The notes: a model not told the origin generated them from the letters alone. DNA of 58,592 bases from Fibrobacteria bacterium (GCA_025360005.1 JANYDA010000024.1:1-58592), one strand, 5' to 3'. Counted from the first letter of the stretch, positions 28,120 through 36,799 are shown. Translations and numbers: made by a program.

Positions 28120-28148
28120 AAAATAGCCGATTTCACGGCCTTTGTCCC
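28120..28148 (-). promoter_or_regulatory. Candidate ispG promoter
   Basis: On the minus strand GGGACA (28148-28143) and TATTTT (28125-28120) are separated by 17 bases, and the ATG lies 13 bases after the -10 box. The -35 box matches consensus only in its second half. Confidence 0.4.
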
Positions 28149-28327
28149 GGGCCCGGTGGTAATCCCGCCATTTTTCCGGAAATCACCACGCCAAAGCGCC
28201 CAGTTGGCGCCGGTCCGGACGGCTACGGACGAAAACCGTGGGACTCGGCAAGAGGTCGGGACGTGGAAACGCGGAATCCCTCCCATTGCCCAAATGCTCC
28301 TGAGCCCAAACCGGTTTTTCTTTTCCC

Positions 28328-28356
28328 TTGCCAAATCCCGGCCCGGAAAATATTCT
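28328..28356 (+). promoter_or_regulatory. Promoter of the tetR/export operon
   Basis: TTGCCA at 28328-28333 and TATTCT at 28351-28356 are separated by exactly 17 bases. The predicted start of transcription falls at 28362-28364, on or next to the A of the tetR ATG at 28364, implying a leaderless message. Confidence 0.6.
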
Positions 28357-28371
28357 TAACCATATGGTTAA
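28356..28371. promoter_or_regulatory. Palindromic operator over the tetR start
   Basis: TTAACCATATGGTTAA is a perfect 16-bp palindrome that begins in the last base of the -10 box and includes the start codon. Position and symmetry fit an autoregulatory site for the TetR-family dimer encoded directly downstream, which would block polymerase when bound. Confidence 0.65.
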
Positions 28372-29137
28372 ACCAATCAGTTTATCCGATAGGACAAAAA
28401 AGCGGGCCAAAGGCGCCTCCGCCCCATCCATCCCCGCCGTTGCGCGCACCGCCAAGGGCGGCCATAAACGCCGGACGGCCACTCCCACAGCCCAGCCGGA
28501 TCCGGCCGCGGGAGAAACCGAAAAGCGTATTCTGGTGGCGGCCCGCAAGGAGTTCATCTCCAAGGGTCTGGACGGCGCGCGCATGCAAGCGGTGGCGACC
28601 CAGGCGGGCGTGAACAAAGCCTTGCTCCACTATTATTTCCGTAGCAAGGAAAAGCTTTACCAGAAGGTCCTGGAAGACACTTTGGAAACGATATGGGGGA
28701 AATTGGCGAAGGAATTCCGCGCTCAACCCCGCCAAGCGGGCCTGGAACCGCTGCTGCGCACCGTGGTGGCCACCTATGTGCATACCCTGGCCGCCAATCC
28801 GGACTTCCCGCTCTTCATGTTCCGCGAGATGGCCAACGGCAGCGCCTCCTTCCGGGACGGCATCCCGGAAATCCTCCGCCGGTTCCAGGATTTGCCCGCC
28901 ACCATCGCCGGCGCATTGGCCGCGGAAATCAAGGCGGGCAAGATCAAACCCATCCAGCCTATCCATTTCTTCATGAATATGCTGGGCATGACGGTCGCCA
29001 CCTTCCTGCTCATGCCCATGATCCAGAAACTGGGGTCCGCCTTCGGCGTCAAATCCGATTTCGGCGGCAGCTTCATGGATGAACGCATCCATTCCGTCAC
29101 CGACACCTTGCTCAACGGCATCCGGATCAAGAGGTAA
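28364..29137 (+). CDS. TetR-family transcriptional regulator of the export operon
   Basis: 257 residues from the ATG at 28364. About 45 N-terminal residues are basic and Ala/Pro-rich. The TetR DNA-binding domain follows: TEKRILVAARKEFISKGLDGARMQAVATQAGVNKALLHYYFRSKEKLYQKVLED. The C-terminal half is the variable ligand-binding domain, similar in style to CecR/YbiH-like regulators (FPLFMFREMANGS). The stop is two bases from the tolC-like start, so it is the first gene of the export operon. It probably represses itself and the operon through the palindrome over its own start and is relieved by an exported compound. The ligand is unknown. Confidence 0.88.
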   Translation: MVKPISLSDRTKKRAKGASAPSIPAVARTAKGGHKRRTATPTAQPDPAAGETEKRILVAARKEFISKGLDGARMQAVATQAGVNKALLHYYFRSKEKLYQKVLEDTLETIWGKLAKEFRAQPRQAGLEPLLRTVVATYVHTLAANPDFPLFMFREMANGSASFRDGIPEILRRFQDLPATIAGALAAEIKAGKIKPIQPIHFFMNMLGMTVATFLLMPMIQKLGSAFGVKSDFGGSFMDERIHSVTDTLLNGIRIKR

Positions 29138-29139
29138 AC

Positions 29140-30468
29140 ATGCATCCGTCCCGCGCGAAATCCTTCCTATTGTTTACCATAGCGCTGGCCGCGCGGCCGG
29201 GACATGCCCTTTCCCTGCGCGAAGCCCAGGAAATCCTCTTTCGCGACAATCCCGATCTATCCATCATGCAAATGGAGATCGAGCGTTCCCAGGATCAATT
29301 GGCGGAAGCCAAAGCCGCCTGGCTGCCGTCCGTGGACGCCTTAGGCAACTACTCCTACACCACGGAAACCAGCCATCTCAAACTCACTCTCCCCTTCCCG
29401 CCCCCCAACGGCACCAATCTCGATAAGGCCATCGGCGATCACGATAAGGTGGAGTTCGGCGTGGATGCCAGCTATGCGATCTTCACCGGATTCGCGCGCG
29501 GACGCAACGTGGATGCCAAACGCGCGGGCATGAAAGCCAAGGAGGCCCAATGGCGCGGGACCCGCAACCAGATGTCCATGCGTCTGGCCGGACTCTATTA
29601 TGCCTGGCAATTGGCGGGTACGCAGGCGGCCTACCAGGAAAAGGTATTGCAGTACTCGCGCGATCTGGAAAAGCAGTTGCAGGATTTCGTGCGCGCCGGA
29701 ACCGCGGTACGCAGCCGCGCCCTGGCGGTGGAGGCCAAGGAAAAGTCTTCCGAGGTGGAATTGCTCGCCTTCCAGAATACGCGCGACTCGCTGGCCTATG
29801 AAGTCCTCGATTTCCTGGGCGGAAGGGAATCCCAATCCGCGCAGTCCCCGGACGTCTTGGCCCGGGACACGGCGGAGCTTCCCGAACCGGATTGGTCGCA
29901 GGCGGATTCCCCGCAAAGCAGCCGCCCGGAAACGGAAGCCCTGGAACAATCCATCGCGCAGGCCCGCTATGGCAGCCAAGCCCTGTTCGGACAGAAGTTG
30001 CCCCAGCTCTACGGCCTGGCCGGCGTGCGGTACGCGAACCCGGGATTGGACCTGGCCGGCGATACCTTCATGCCCTACGGATTGCTGGGCCTGCAATTGA
30101 AATGGAATCTCTTCGACGGCGCCAGGAACGGCGCGCAGCGGAAGCAATTGGAGGTGCAGACGCGCGAGCTGCGGGAACAGGAACGCAAGCTGGAGCATGA
30201 ATGGAACAAGGCCATGCTCACGGCCAGGCTGCAGTACTCGCGCTGGGCCGCCCAGTTCGAAGCGGCCAAGTCCTCGCGGGATGCCGCGCAGGCGGCCGCA
30301 GCGGATCTGAAAAGGCAATTCGAGGCCGGCGTCGCCACCGGATTGGACTGGCTGGAATCGGAGAATAACCAAGCGAGGGCGGAAATGATGATGGAACAGG
30401 CGAGGACCATGCAGCGGCTGGCATTGCTGCAATGGCGATTCGCATCCGGAAAGGAGCTTCGATTCTGA
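29140..30468 (+). CDS. TolC-family outer-membrane efflux protein
   Basis: 442 residues; AGAGGT precedes the ATG. The signal peptide ends around PGHALS. The mature protein starts LREAQEILFRDNPDLSIMQMEIERSQDQLAEAKAAWLPSVDALGNYSY, the usual first helix of TolC/OEP proteins. A second helical repeat follows with the paired motif GLQLKWNLFDGARNGAQRKQLEVQ, and a long C-terminal coiled coil ends AGVATGLDWLESENNQARAE. It forms the outer-membrane duct for the ABC exporter encoded downstream. The stop overlaps the start of the HlyD gene by one base (TGATG). Confidence 0.9.
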   Translation: MHPSRAKSFLLFTIALAARPGHALSLREAQEILFRDNPDLSIMQMEIERSQDQLAEAKAAWLPSVDALGNYSYTTETSHLKLTLPFPPPNGTNLDKAIGDHDKVEFGVDASYAIFTGFARGRNVDAKRAGMKAKEAQWRGTRNQMSMRLAGLYYAWQLAGTQAAYQEKVLQYSRDLEKQLQDFVRAGTAVRSRALAVEAKEKSSEVELLAFQNTRDSLAYEVLDFLGGRESQSAQSPDVLARDTAELPEPDWSQADSPQSSRPETEALEQSIAQARYGSQALFGQKLPQLYGLAGVRYANPGLDLAGDTFMPYGLLGLQLKWNLFDGARNGAQRKQLEVQTRELREQERKLEHEWNKAMLTARLQYSRWAAQFEAAKSSRDAAQAAAADLKRQFEAGVATGLDWLESENNQARAEMMMEQARTMQRLALLQWRFASGKELRF

Positions 30469-31445
30469 TGGGTAACACGAAAGGTACGATACATTTCTCG
30501 GGTGCGATCACGCGGGGGAGCGCAGGCCGCGCAATCGTCGCGGGACGCGCTTTCGCCGCCAGGCGCGCGATGGCCGCGGCCGCAACCGCATTCCTGCTGG
30601 GATGCTCAGGACGCACGGATCCCGCTTTCATAGGATCCGCCGTGGTGGAAGCGCAGACTTACCAGGTTTCCGCCCAAGTGCAGGGCAAGCTGGTGGGCCT
30701 GTACAAACAGGAAGGCCAGGACGTGGCCGCGGGCGAATTGGTGGCCGTCATAGACAGCGTCCCGTTTTTCCTGCAACTGCAGGAAGCGCAAGCCGGGCTG
30801 GCCGAATTGACATCCGGCATCCGCTCGCGCGGCAACGAAATCAAAGCCTCGCAAGCGGAAATCCGCGGCCTGGAAAAGGACTATGCGCGCATCGCCCCCC
30901 TGGTCAAGGAAGGCTCGCTGCCGCCCCAACAGGAAGACAAGCTTTCCTCCGCCTTGGATGCGGCGCGCCTGAAACTCGCGGCCGGCAGGGACATGCTGCA
31001 AAGCCTGGGCGGCAAGCAGCAAGGCATCGAAGCGCGCATGGCCCAGATCCGCGAGCAGTTGCACCGCTGCTACCTGCGCGCGCCCGCGCCCGGACGCATC
31101 CTCACCCGCTATAAGAATCCGGAGGAGGTGGCCGCGCCCGGCCAACCCGTCTATGAGATAGGCCAGGAGGATACCTTGCGGGTGGACTTCTTCGTCCCCG
31201 AGACCTGGTTGTCCGGCCTCAAATACGGACAGGCTGTGCGGCTGCGCCTGGACTCCCCCGGAGGGGATAAGCAGGCAATCTTTCTGCCGGCCACCATCAG
31301 CTGGATAGGCCATGAGGCCGAGTTCTCGCCCAAGAACATCCAGACCCGGGAAAGCCGCAATGAGTTGGTCTTCCGCGTGCGTGCGCTGGCGCCCAATAAA
31401 GACGGCATGCTCAAGCGGGGGTTGCCGGTGGAAGTCTGGAAATGA
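30468..31445 (+). CDS. HlyD/YbhG-type membrane fusion lipoprotein
   Basis: 325 residues from the ATG at 30468, overlapping the tolC-like stop by one base. A long basic N-terminus and hydrophobic stretch end in the lipobox FLLGC, so the mature protein is probably lipid-anchored. The biotinyl-lipoyl half-motifs YQVSAQVQGKLVGLYKQEGQDVAAGELVAVID and LRAPAPGRILTRYKNPEEVAAPGQPVYEI flank a coiled-coil hairpin (about 105-190). The beta-barrel region LRVDFFVPETWLSGLKYGQ follows. It bridges the inner-membrane ABC transporter and the TolC duct, like YbhG. An AT-rich inverted repeat begins directly after the stop codon. Confidence 0.9.
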   Translation: MGNTKGTIHFSGAITRGSAGRAIVAGRAFAARRAMAAAATAFLLGCSGRTDPAFIGSAVVEAQTYQVSAQVQGKLVGLYKQEGQDVAAGELVAVIDSVPFFLQLQEAQAGLAELTSGIRSRGNEIKASQAEIRGLEKDYARIAPLVKEGSLPPQQEDKLSSALDAARLKLAAGRDMLQSLGGKQQGIEARMAQIREQLHRCYLRAPAPGRILTRYKNPEEVAAPGQPVYEIGQEDTLRVDFFVPETWLSGLKYGQAVRLRLDSPGGDKQAIFLPATISWIGHEAEFSPKNIQTRESRNELVFRVRALAPNKDGMLKRGLPVEVWK

Positions 31446-31602
31446 AGAGAGAATTCAAAGTGGAAAATGCAAAGTGCCAAAATTCAAGAAGGGAAGCGCC
31501 TGGCATGACTGCGGCGCGCAACGAGGACTTGAGGCGCCTTCTTCCGAATTCTCTTCCTCTTCATTTTTCACTTTGCATTTTGCACTTTGATTTTTGCCTT
31601 TC
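31446..31602. repeat. AT-rich imperfect inverted repeat inside the export operon
   Basis: The arms contain CAAAGTGGAAAATGCAAAGTG (31456-31476) and, inverted, CACTTTGCATTTTGCACTTTG (31569-31589). GAATTC and a GGCGCC-containing inner stem are also mirrored. The whole can fold into a long hairpin with the centre near 31515. It fills most of the 172-base gap between the HlyD gene and the first ATPase, in contrast to the overlaps elsewhere in the operon. Related AT-rich text lies at 53687-53735. It looks like a small dispersed repeat. Confidence 0.75.
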
Positions 31603-31617
31603 CTCCCCTGGAGCGGT

Positions 31618-32673
31618 ATGGAACCGGCGGTAAGGATCGCGTCCCTCGCCAAGGATCACGCCGGTGAACGCGCTTTGCGCGGCATCAGCCTGGACATTCC
31701 CGATCCCTGCCTGTTCGGCATCATCGGCGCGGACGGCGCGGGCAAATCCACTTTGATGAACATCCTGGCCACGCTTACGGACGCGGACTCCGGCAGCGTG
31801 CGCGCGCTGGGACGCGACCTGGCCGAGGAATTCCCCGCTATCCGCAAGGACATCGGCTATATGCCCCAGCGCTTCTCCCTCTACCAGGATCTCTCCGTGG
31901 GCGAAAACCTAGATTTCTTCGCGGACATATTCGGGATATCGGGAAAAGCGAAAGCCGATCGCATGGATCATCTGCTGGCGTTCGCGGGATTGCAGACCTT
32001 CAAGAACCGCCGCGCCGGATTGCTCTCCGGCGGCATGAAACAGAAACTGGCGTTGGCCTGCACTTTGATCCACCATCCCAAACTGCTTCTCCTCGATGAA
32101 CCCACCGTGGGCGTGGATCCGGTGGCGCGGCGCGATTTCTGGAGCATGCTGAAATCCCTGCGCGCGGACGGCATCACCTTGGTGGTTTCCACACCCTACA
32201 TGGACGAGGCCTCGCTCTGCGATTCCCTGGTGTTGCTGCACGAAGGGGGGATCCTGGCGCAGGGCCCGCCTGCGCAATTGGTGGCGGCCTATCCCTTCGA
32301 TTTATTCAGGGTGGAAGCCTCGCCGGAGGCGCGCGTGACCACCTTGAACTATCCCGGCAGCCAGGAGCCGCCTCCCGGCTTCGCGCTGGTTTACCCTTCG
32401 GGGGGATCCTTGCATGCGGCCGAGTCGCTTACCGCCTCCCGGCGGGACGGCGCCGCAGTAACCGCTGAGGCAACCTCGGAGATCCCGGGGGTACAATCCG
32501 AAGACCGCTTCCGCCGGTTGCGATCGGCGATTCCGCAAGCCCATACCGTTACCCGCATCGAGCCGGCCCTGGAAGATTGTTTCTTCGCCCTCTTGTCGGG
32601 CAGGATGCGCATGGGGCCGAAATTGCCGCCGGATCCAGCCCCGGCGGAGGCGCCCCCGGGAGGGGAGTCCTGA
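31618..32673 (+). CDS. ABC transporter ATP-binding protein (first YbhF half)
   Basis: 351 residues from the ATG at 31618, with GGAG six bases upstream. Walker A is GADGAGKST at about residue 37, the Q-loop region is IGYMPQRFSLYQDLSVGEN, the signature LSGGMKQK, Walker B LLLLDEPTVGVDP and the switch region VVSTPYMDEASLC. The usual switch His is replaced (VVSTPY instead of a TSH-like string), as seen in the N-terminal half of YbhF-like ATPases. About 130 C-terminal residues follow the ATPase. It powers drug-type export together with the next gene. In Escherichia coli YbhF these two ATPases are one fused chain; here they are separate, with a one-base overlap. Confidence 0.92.
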   Translation: MEPAVRIASLAKDHAGERALRGISLDIPDPCLFGIIGADGAGKSTLMNILATLTDADSGSVRALGRDLAEEFPAIRKDIGYMPQRFSLYQDLSVGENLDFFADIFGISGKAKADRMDHLLAFAGLQTFKNRRAGLLSGGMKQKLALACTLIHHPKLLLLDEPTVGVDPVARRDFWSMLKSLRADGITLVVSTPYMDEASLCDSLVLLHEGGILAQGPPAQLVAAYPFDLFRVEASPEARVTTLNYPGSQEPPPGFALVYPSGGSLHAAESLTASRRDGAAVTAEATSEIPGVQSEDRFRRLRSAIPQAHTVTRIEPALEDCFFALLSGRMRMGPKLPPDPAPAEAPPGGES

Positions 32674-33416
32674 TGGAATATTCCATCCGCACCGAACATC
32701 TTACCAAGAGCTTCGGGAGCTTTCTCGCGGTGGATCATATCGACGTCTCGGTGGCCAAGGGCGAGGTATTCGGATTCCTGGGCGCCAACGGCGCAGGCAA
32801 GACCACGGCCATCCGCATGCTGTGCGGCCTATTGGCGCCCACCTCCGGGCGCGGAACGGTGGCCGGCTTCGACATCATCAGGGAGAGCGAGAAGATCCGC
32901 ACCCGCATCGGCTATATGTCGCAGAAATTCTCCCTGTATCCGGATCTGAGCGTGGGCCAGAACCTGCGCCTGTACGGGCGCCTGTACGGATTGGGGAGCA
33001 AGGATCTGGAAGCGCGCATCCGCGAGATGGCCGCTTTCCTGGGACTTGAGGAATTGCTGAAAAGGGTAACCGGTTCGTTACCTTGGGGCTGGCAGCAACG
33101 CCTTAGCCTGGCCTGCGCCAACCTGCACAGGCCGGAAATCCTGTTCCTGGACGAGCCTACCGGCTCCGTCGATCCCGTGAGCCGGCGCAATTTCTGGGAT
33201 CTGATCCACCGCCTGTCGGAACAGGGAACCACCATTTTCATCACCTCCCATTACATGGACGAAGTGGAATATTGCCATCGCTTGTCCATCATGATCGACG
33301 GCCGCGTGGCGGCCATGGGCACGCCGCGGGAATTGAAGCGGGATAGCGGCTGCGCCACCATCCATGAACTGTTCCTGAAACTGGTGGAAAAGAAACCGGC
33401 GGGAGCAGCGGCATGA
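32673..33416 (+). CDS. ABC transporter ATP-binding protein (second YbhF half)
   Basis: 247 residues from the ATG at 32673, which shares one base with the stop of the first ATPase. Walker A is GANGAGKTT, the Q-loop region GYMSQKFSLYPDLSVGQN, Walker B ILFLDEPTGSVDP, and the switch His is present in FITSHYMDEVEYC. The signature is altered to SLPWGWQQRLSLA, with no LSGGQ. The same position reads LPLG-like in the C-terminal half of YbhF proteins, so this is a family trait rather than damage. It presumably pairs with the first ATPase, giving composite sites with unequal activity. The stop overlaps the permease start (ATGA). Confidence 0.92.
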   Translation: MEYSIRTEHLTKSFGSFLAVDHIDVSVAKGEVFGFLGANGAGKTTAIRMLCGLLAPTSGRGTVAGFDIIRESEKIRTRIGYMSQKFSLYPDLSVGQNLRLYGRLYGLGSKDLEARIREMAAFLGLEELLKRVTGSLPWGWQQRLSLACANLHRPEILFLDEPTGSVDPVSRRNFWDLIHRLSEQGTTIFITSHYMDEVEYCHRLSIMIDGRVAAMGTPRELKRDSGCATIHELFLKLVEKKPAGAAA

Positions 33417-34522
33417 TAGCCCGCGGCCGCCTAATCAGCATCGCCCGCAAGGAAATGCGGCATATCTTCCGCGACTGGCAGACCTTGGTGGTGGTGCTGG
33501 TGATGCCGGTGATGATGATGTTCCTCTACGGCTATGCCTTGAATGCGGACGCGAAGGAAATCCCCGTCCTCATCGAGATGCCTTCCCCCGATCCGGAAAC
33601 CCGGGCCGTGGCCGATAAGATCGATGCCAGCCAATTGTTCGCCGTCCGGGGCGTGGTCGCAACCGCCGCCGATCCGGCCGAGCTTTTCAAGCTCCACAAT
33701 ATCAAGGCCCTGATCCGGTTCCCGCCGGGCTTCGCGCGCGATCTGCGCCGGCCGGGCGGGACGCGCGTCCAAGTGCTCATCGATGGGTCCGATCCCAACC
33801 TGGGCACCATCATCCGTAACGCAGCCGAACCCTTGCTGCTGGGCGCCACCCTGCAAGTGTTGGGCGTGGAGCAGCCCAAGGTCCTGGACTTGCGCACCTT
33901 GGTCCTCTACAACCCTGAGCAAAGCAGCGCCCTGTTTTTCGTGCCCGGATTGATGGCCGTGATACTGCTGATGATTTCCGCGCTGCTCACCTCCGTGGCC
34001 ATTGCGCGCGAAAAGGAATTGGGCACCATGGGGCAATTGCTGGTCTCCCCGTTGCGGCCCCTGGAAATCATCGTGGGCAAAATCATACCCTACGTGTTCC
34101 TTGCCGCCGTGGACGGCCTCTTGATCATGACGGTGGGCCGACTGGCCTTCGGGGTGAAGATCGCCGGCAATCCCTGGCTGCTGGCCACGTGCAGCCTGGT
34201 CTATATCTTCACCGCGCTCAGCATAGGCCTGCTCATCAGCACCTTGGTCAAGCGCCAGCAGCATGCCATGTTCGCCGCCCTGGGCGCCACCATGATGCCT
34301 ACCGTGCTGCTTTCGGGATTCATCTTCCCGGTGGCCAGCATGCCCCTGCAACTGCAAATCGTTTCCCATCTCATCCCCGCCACCTACTTCCTGGAAATAG
34401 TCCGGGGCATCATCCTCAAGGGCGTGGGCATCCATGAGCTGTGGCGGCCGCTGCTTATCCTATCGTTCGAAGGCATGCTGCTGATGGCCATCGCCATCAG
34501 GAAGTTCAAGGTGAAGCTATGA
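33413..34522 (+). CDS. ABC-2 type permease (YbhS-like)
   Basis: 369 residues. The first membrane helix is at about 20-42 (TLVVVLVMPVMMMFLYGYAL). A large periplasmic domain covers about 45-175, and five hydrophobic segments follow from about 180 on (PGLMAVILLMISALLTSVAI onwards), with the coupling-type motif REKELGTMGQLLVSPLRPLEIIVGKIIPY. The C-terminal helix ends IAIRKFKVKL. This is the usual architecture of YbhS/YbhR/YadH-type exporters. Start and stop overlap both neighbours by four bases. It probably forms a heterodimer with the next gene. Confidence 0.92.
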   Translation: MIARGRLISIARKEMRHIFRDWQTLVVVLVMPVMMMFLYGYALNADAKEIPVLIEMPSPDPETRAVADKIDASQLFAVRGVVATAADPAELFKLHNIKALIRFPPGFARDLRRPGGTRVQVLIDGSDPNLGTIIRNAAEPLLLGATLQVLGVEQPKVLDLRTLVLYNPEQSSALFFVPGLMAVILLMISALLTSVAIAREKELGTMGQLLVSPLRPLEIIVGKIIPYVFLAAVDGLLIMTVGRLAFGVKIAGNPWLLATCSLVYIFTALSIGLLISTLVKRQQHAMFAALGATMMPTVLLSGFIFPVASMPLQLQIVSHLIPATYFLEIVRGIILKGVGIHELWRPLLILSFEGMLLMAIAIRKFKVKL

Positions 34523-35703
34523 ACCTGTTCCGCGTCATCGTACTCAAGGAATTCCAGCAACTGGCGCGTGACAGGACCAGCCTGCGCCTGATGATCATGA
34601 TGCCCATGGTGCAGATGATGGTGCTGGGTTACGCGCTCACCACGGAAGTGAAGCATACGCCCGTGGCCGTGGTCGATCATGACGGCGGCCCAGTGGGCCG
34701 ATCCCTGATCCAGGCCATATCCAACAACGCGCTCTTCACCTACAAGGGCAATGTGAACTCGGAGGGCGAGCTGCGGGAAAGGCTCGATCGCGGCGAAGTG
34801 AAATTGGGCCTGATCATCCCGGGTGATTTTTCCCGGCAGTTGGAACTGGCCACGCGTCTCACCCCAGGCGCCTCCGGCGCGGCGGCACTGGGAGCGGGAA
34901 GCAAGGGCTCCGGCGCGCAAATCCAATTGTGGGTGGATGGCCAGGATGCCAATTCCGCCGGCGTGGCGCGCGGCTACCTTTCCGCCGTGCTCAACCAATG
35001 GGCCACGCGCAATCTGAGCACGCGCCTGGAAGCGGCCGGCATCCGCATGGATCAGCTCATCCCCATCGTCACCGACGCCAGCGTGCTTTTCAATCCGCTC
35101 CTGAAATCCACCTGGTATATGATACCGGGCATCGCCGTCATCCTGGTCACCATGGTCACGGCTCTGCTCACCGGCTTTTCCATCGTGCGGGAAAAGGAGT
35201 CGGGCACGCTGGAGCAATTGATGGTCACGCCGCTCAAACCCATCCACGTGGTGGTGGGCAAGGCCGTGCCGTTCTTCTTCATCGGCGTAGCGGAACTGAT
35301 GATCGCTTTGGGCATAGCCCAGATCTGGTTCCGGGTCCCTTTCCGCGGCAACTACCTCACCTTGATCGCTTTCACGGGGATTTACATGCTGTCCTCGCTG
35401 GGCATAGGCATCTTCACTTCCACGGTGGCGCGCACGCAACAGCAGGCCCTGTTCATCATCTGGTTCTTCCTCCTCTTCTTCATGCTGCTGTCCGGTTTCT
35501 TCCTGCCGGTGGAGAACATGCCCCATTGGGTGCAAATCGTGACGCTGGGCAATCCCGTGCGTTGGTTCATGCATGTGCTGCGGGAGATGTTCCTGAAGGG
35601 ATCCGGTTTTCCGGAATTGTGGCGGGAAGCCCTGGCCATGCTCGCCATCGGCTTCACGGTATTCACCTTTTCGGTGCTGAAGTTCAACCGCAAGGCGGGC
35701 TGA
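34519..35703 (+). CDS. ABC-2 type permease (YbhR-like)
   Basis: 394 residues from the ATG at 34519, four bases into the previous stop. It has the same plan as the preceding permease: N-terminal helix (LRLMIMMPMVQMMVLGYAL), periplasmic domain to about 195, then helices starting WYMIPGIAVILVTMVTALL with the motif REKESGTLEQLMVTPLKPIHVVVGKAVPFF. It contains a Gly/Ala/Ser-rich insert near residue 115-135. It is the last gene of the export operon and nearly touches the convergent TPR-like lipoprotein gene. The substrate is unknown; related systems export cations or hydrophobic drugs. Confidence 0.92.
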   Translation: MNLFRVIVLKEFQQLARDRTSLRLMIMMPMVQMMVLGYALTTEVKHTPVAVVDHDGGPVGRSLIQAISNNALFTYKGNVNSEGELRERLDRGEVKLGLIIPGDFSRQLELATRLTPGASGAAALGAGSKGSGAQIQLWVDGQDANSAGVARGYLSAVLNQWATRNLSTRLEAAGIRMDQLIPIVTDASVLFNPLLKSTWYMIPGIAVILVTMVTALLTGFSIVREKESGTLEQLMVTPLKPIHVVVGKAVPFFFIGVAELMIALGIAQIWFRVPFRGNYLTLIAFTGIYMLSSLGIGIFTSTVARTQQQALFIIWFFLLFFMLLSGFFLPVENMPHWVQIVTLGNPVRWFMHVLREMFLKGSGFPELWREALAMLAIGFTVFTFSVLKFNRKAG

Positions 35704-35707
35704 ACGG

Positions 35708-36799
35708 CTAATCGTCGTCGCGCCGGGGATAGCGAAGCGCGGAGGCCTTCTTCCAAAGCGGCCAGGCGCGCGCCTTGCCTGCGGCCACGGCCAGGCTCAT
35801 GGCCGGATGGGACTTCATCAAATCGCTCCATCGGTCCAGGTAACCCGTCAAGGTGGAGTCCCGCCAGGGCTGGGAGGCCATGAACGCCTCGTATTCCTTT
35901 TGCGCGTCCACCATCTCGTTAAAGGCGAGGGCGGTGCCGGCGGTATCCTCGAAGGTACGGTAGAACAAGGTGAGGAACTCGGTGGCCTTGAGCTGGAACA
36001 TGAAGCCCAGGGACTGCTGCTCATAGCCGTTGGACAGGATGCGGGGGCCCCCGTAGGATTGCACCCGCAGCTTGCGCCCCAATTGGAACAGGCCATTGGC
36101 CGCATCGCGCCCGCGGATGCGGATATCGTACGGATGTTCCTTGAGCGGGGACAGGAAAACCGAATACAGGATATCGATCCATTTCTCGAAAGGCGGGAAG
36201 GGGATGCGGCGATAGATCTCCACCGCTTCCGTAAGGGTATAGGGATTGAGATCCAGGCTGTGGCTGAACAAACCCAGTAAAGCTTCCTCCAGGCGCGGAT
36301 AGTAGAAGTCCCCTCCCGGCAGCCGGCGCGGATCGAGGAACAGGGCCCGGGCCTGGCCCAGGCGGTTTTCCCGCAGCAGCAGGTAGGCTTCCATAACGCG
36401 CAGCACGCCGTTGTCCGGATCGGCGGCCAAGGCTTTGTCCAGCCAAGGACGCGCCATTTTCTCTTCCGCTACCGAATCGCTTTCCAGGTAGGCCGAGCAA
36501 AGCTCATACGCGACCACGGGTTCGCCGGGATGCAGGCTGTCGGCAACGCGCAATTCCGCGATCCGCCCTTCCCGGGATGAATCCGTAAGGGCCCGGAAAA
36601 GCCTCAGCCGCCAATCATGGGGATACCATTCGCCGATATGGTCCAGCGCTTCCGGGGGCTGGAACCTTTCCAGGGTCGCTTCCTTTTGCGAATCCGGCAG
36701 GGGCGACTCCCGCACCCGGCGCTTGCCGTCGCAGCCCAGCAGGCAAAACCCGATCAGGAATGTACCGGCCCGGAAAATACGCACGACCCCGTTTTGCAT
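35708..36799 (-). CDS. Lipoprotein of unknown function with TPR-like helices
   Basis: 363 residues from the ATG at 36799. The signal peptide ends in a good lipobox (LIGFCLLGC, Cys21 or so), so the protein is probably membrane-anchored. The body is helical: ELRVADSLHPGEPVVAYELCSAYLES and WLDKALAADPDNGVLRVMEAYLLL have the look of tetratricopeptide-like pairs. The C-terminal half is less repetitive (YEQQSLGFMFQLKATEFLTLFYRTF). It is divergent from the MCE/MlaD gene, with 88 bases between the two starts, which may mean shared control and a link to the envelope. No named family is recognised. Confidence 0.7.
   Translation of the reverse strand: MQNGVVRIFRAGTFLIGFCLLGCDGKRRVRESPLPDSQKEATLERFQPPEALDHIGEWYPHDWRLRLFRALTDSSREGRIAELRVADSLHPGEPVVAYELCSAYLESDSVAEEKMARPWLDKALAADPDNGVLRVMEAYLLLRENRLGQARALFLDPRRLPGGDFYYPRLEEALLGLFSHSLDLNPYTLTEAVEIYRRIPFPPFEKWIDILYSVFLSPLKEHPYDIRIRGRDAANGLFQLGRKLRVQSYGGPRILSNGYEQQSLGFMFQLKATEFLTLFYRTFEDTAGTALAFNEMVDAQKEYEAFMASQPWRDSTLTGYLDRWSDLMKSHPAMSLAVAAGKARAWPLWKKASALRYPRRDDD

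Noticed and set aside
28107-28334. N-terminal extension of IspG by 76 codons
   Set aside because: The extension is unlike the family, overlaps the tetR promoter and lacks a ribosome site; the ATG at 28106 agrees with known N-termini.
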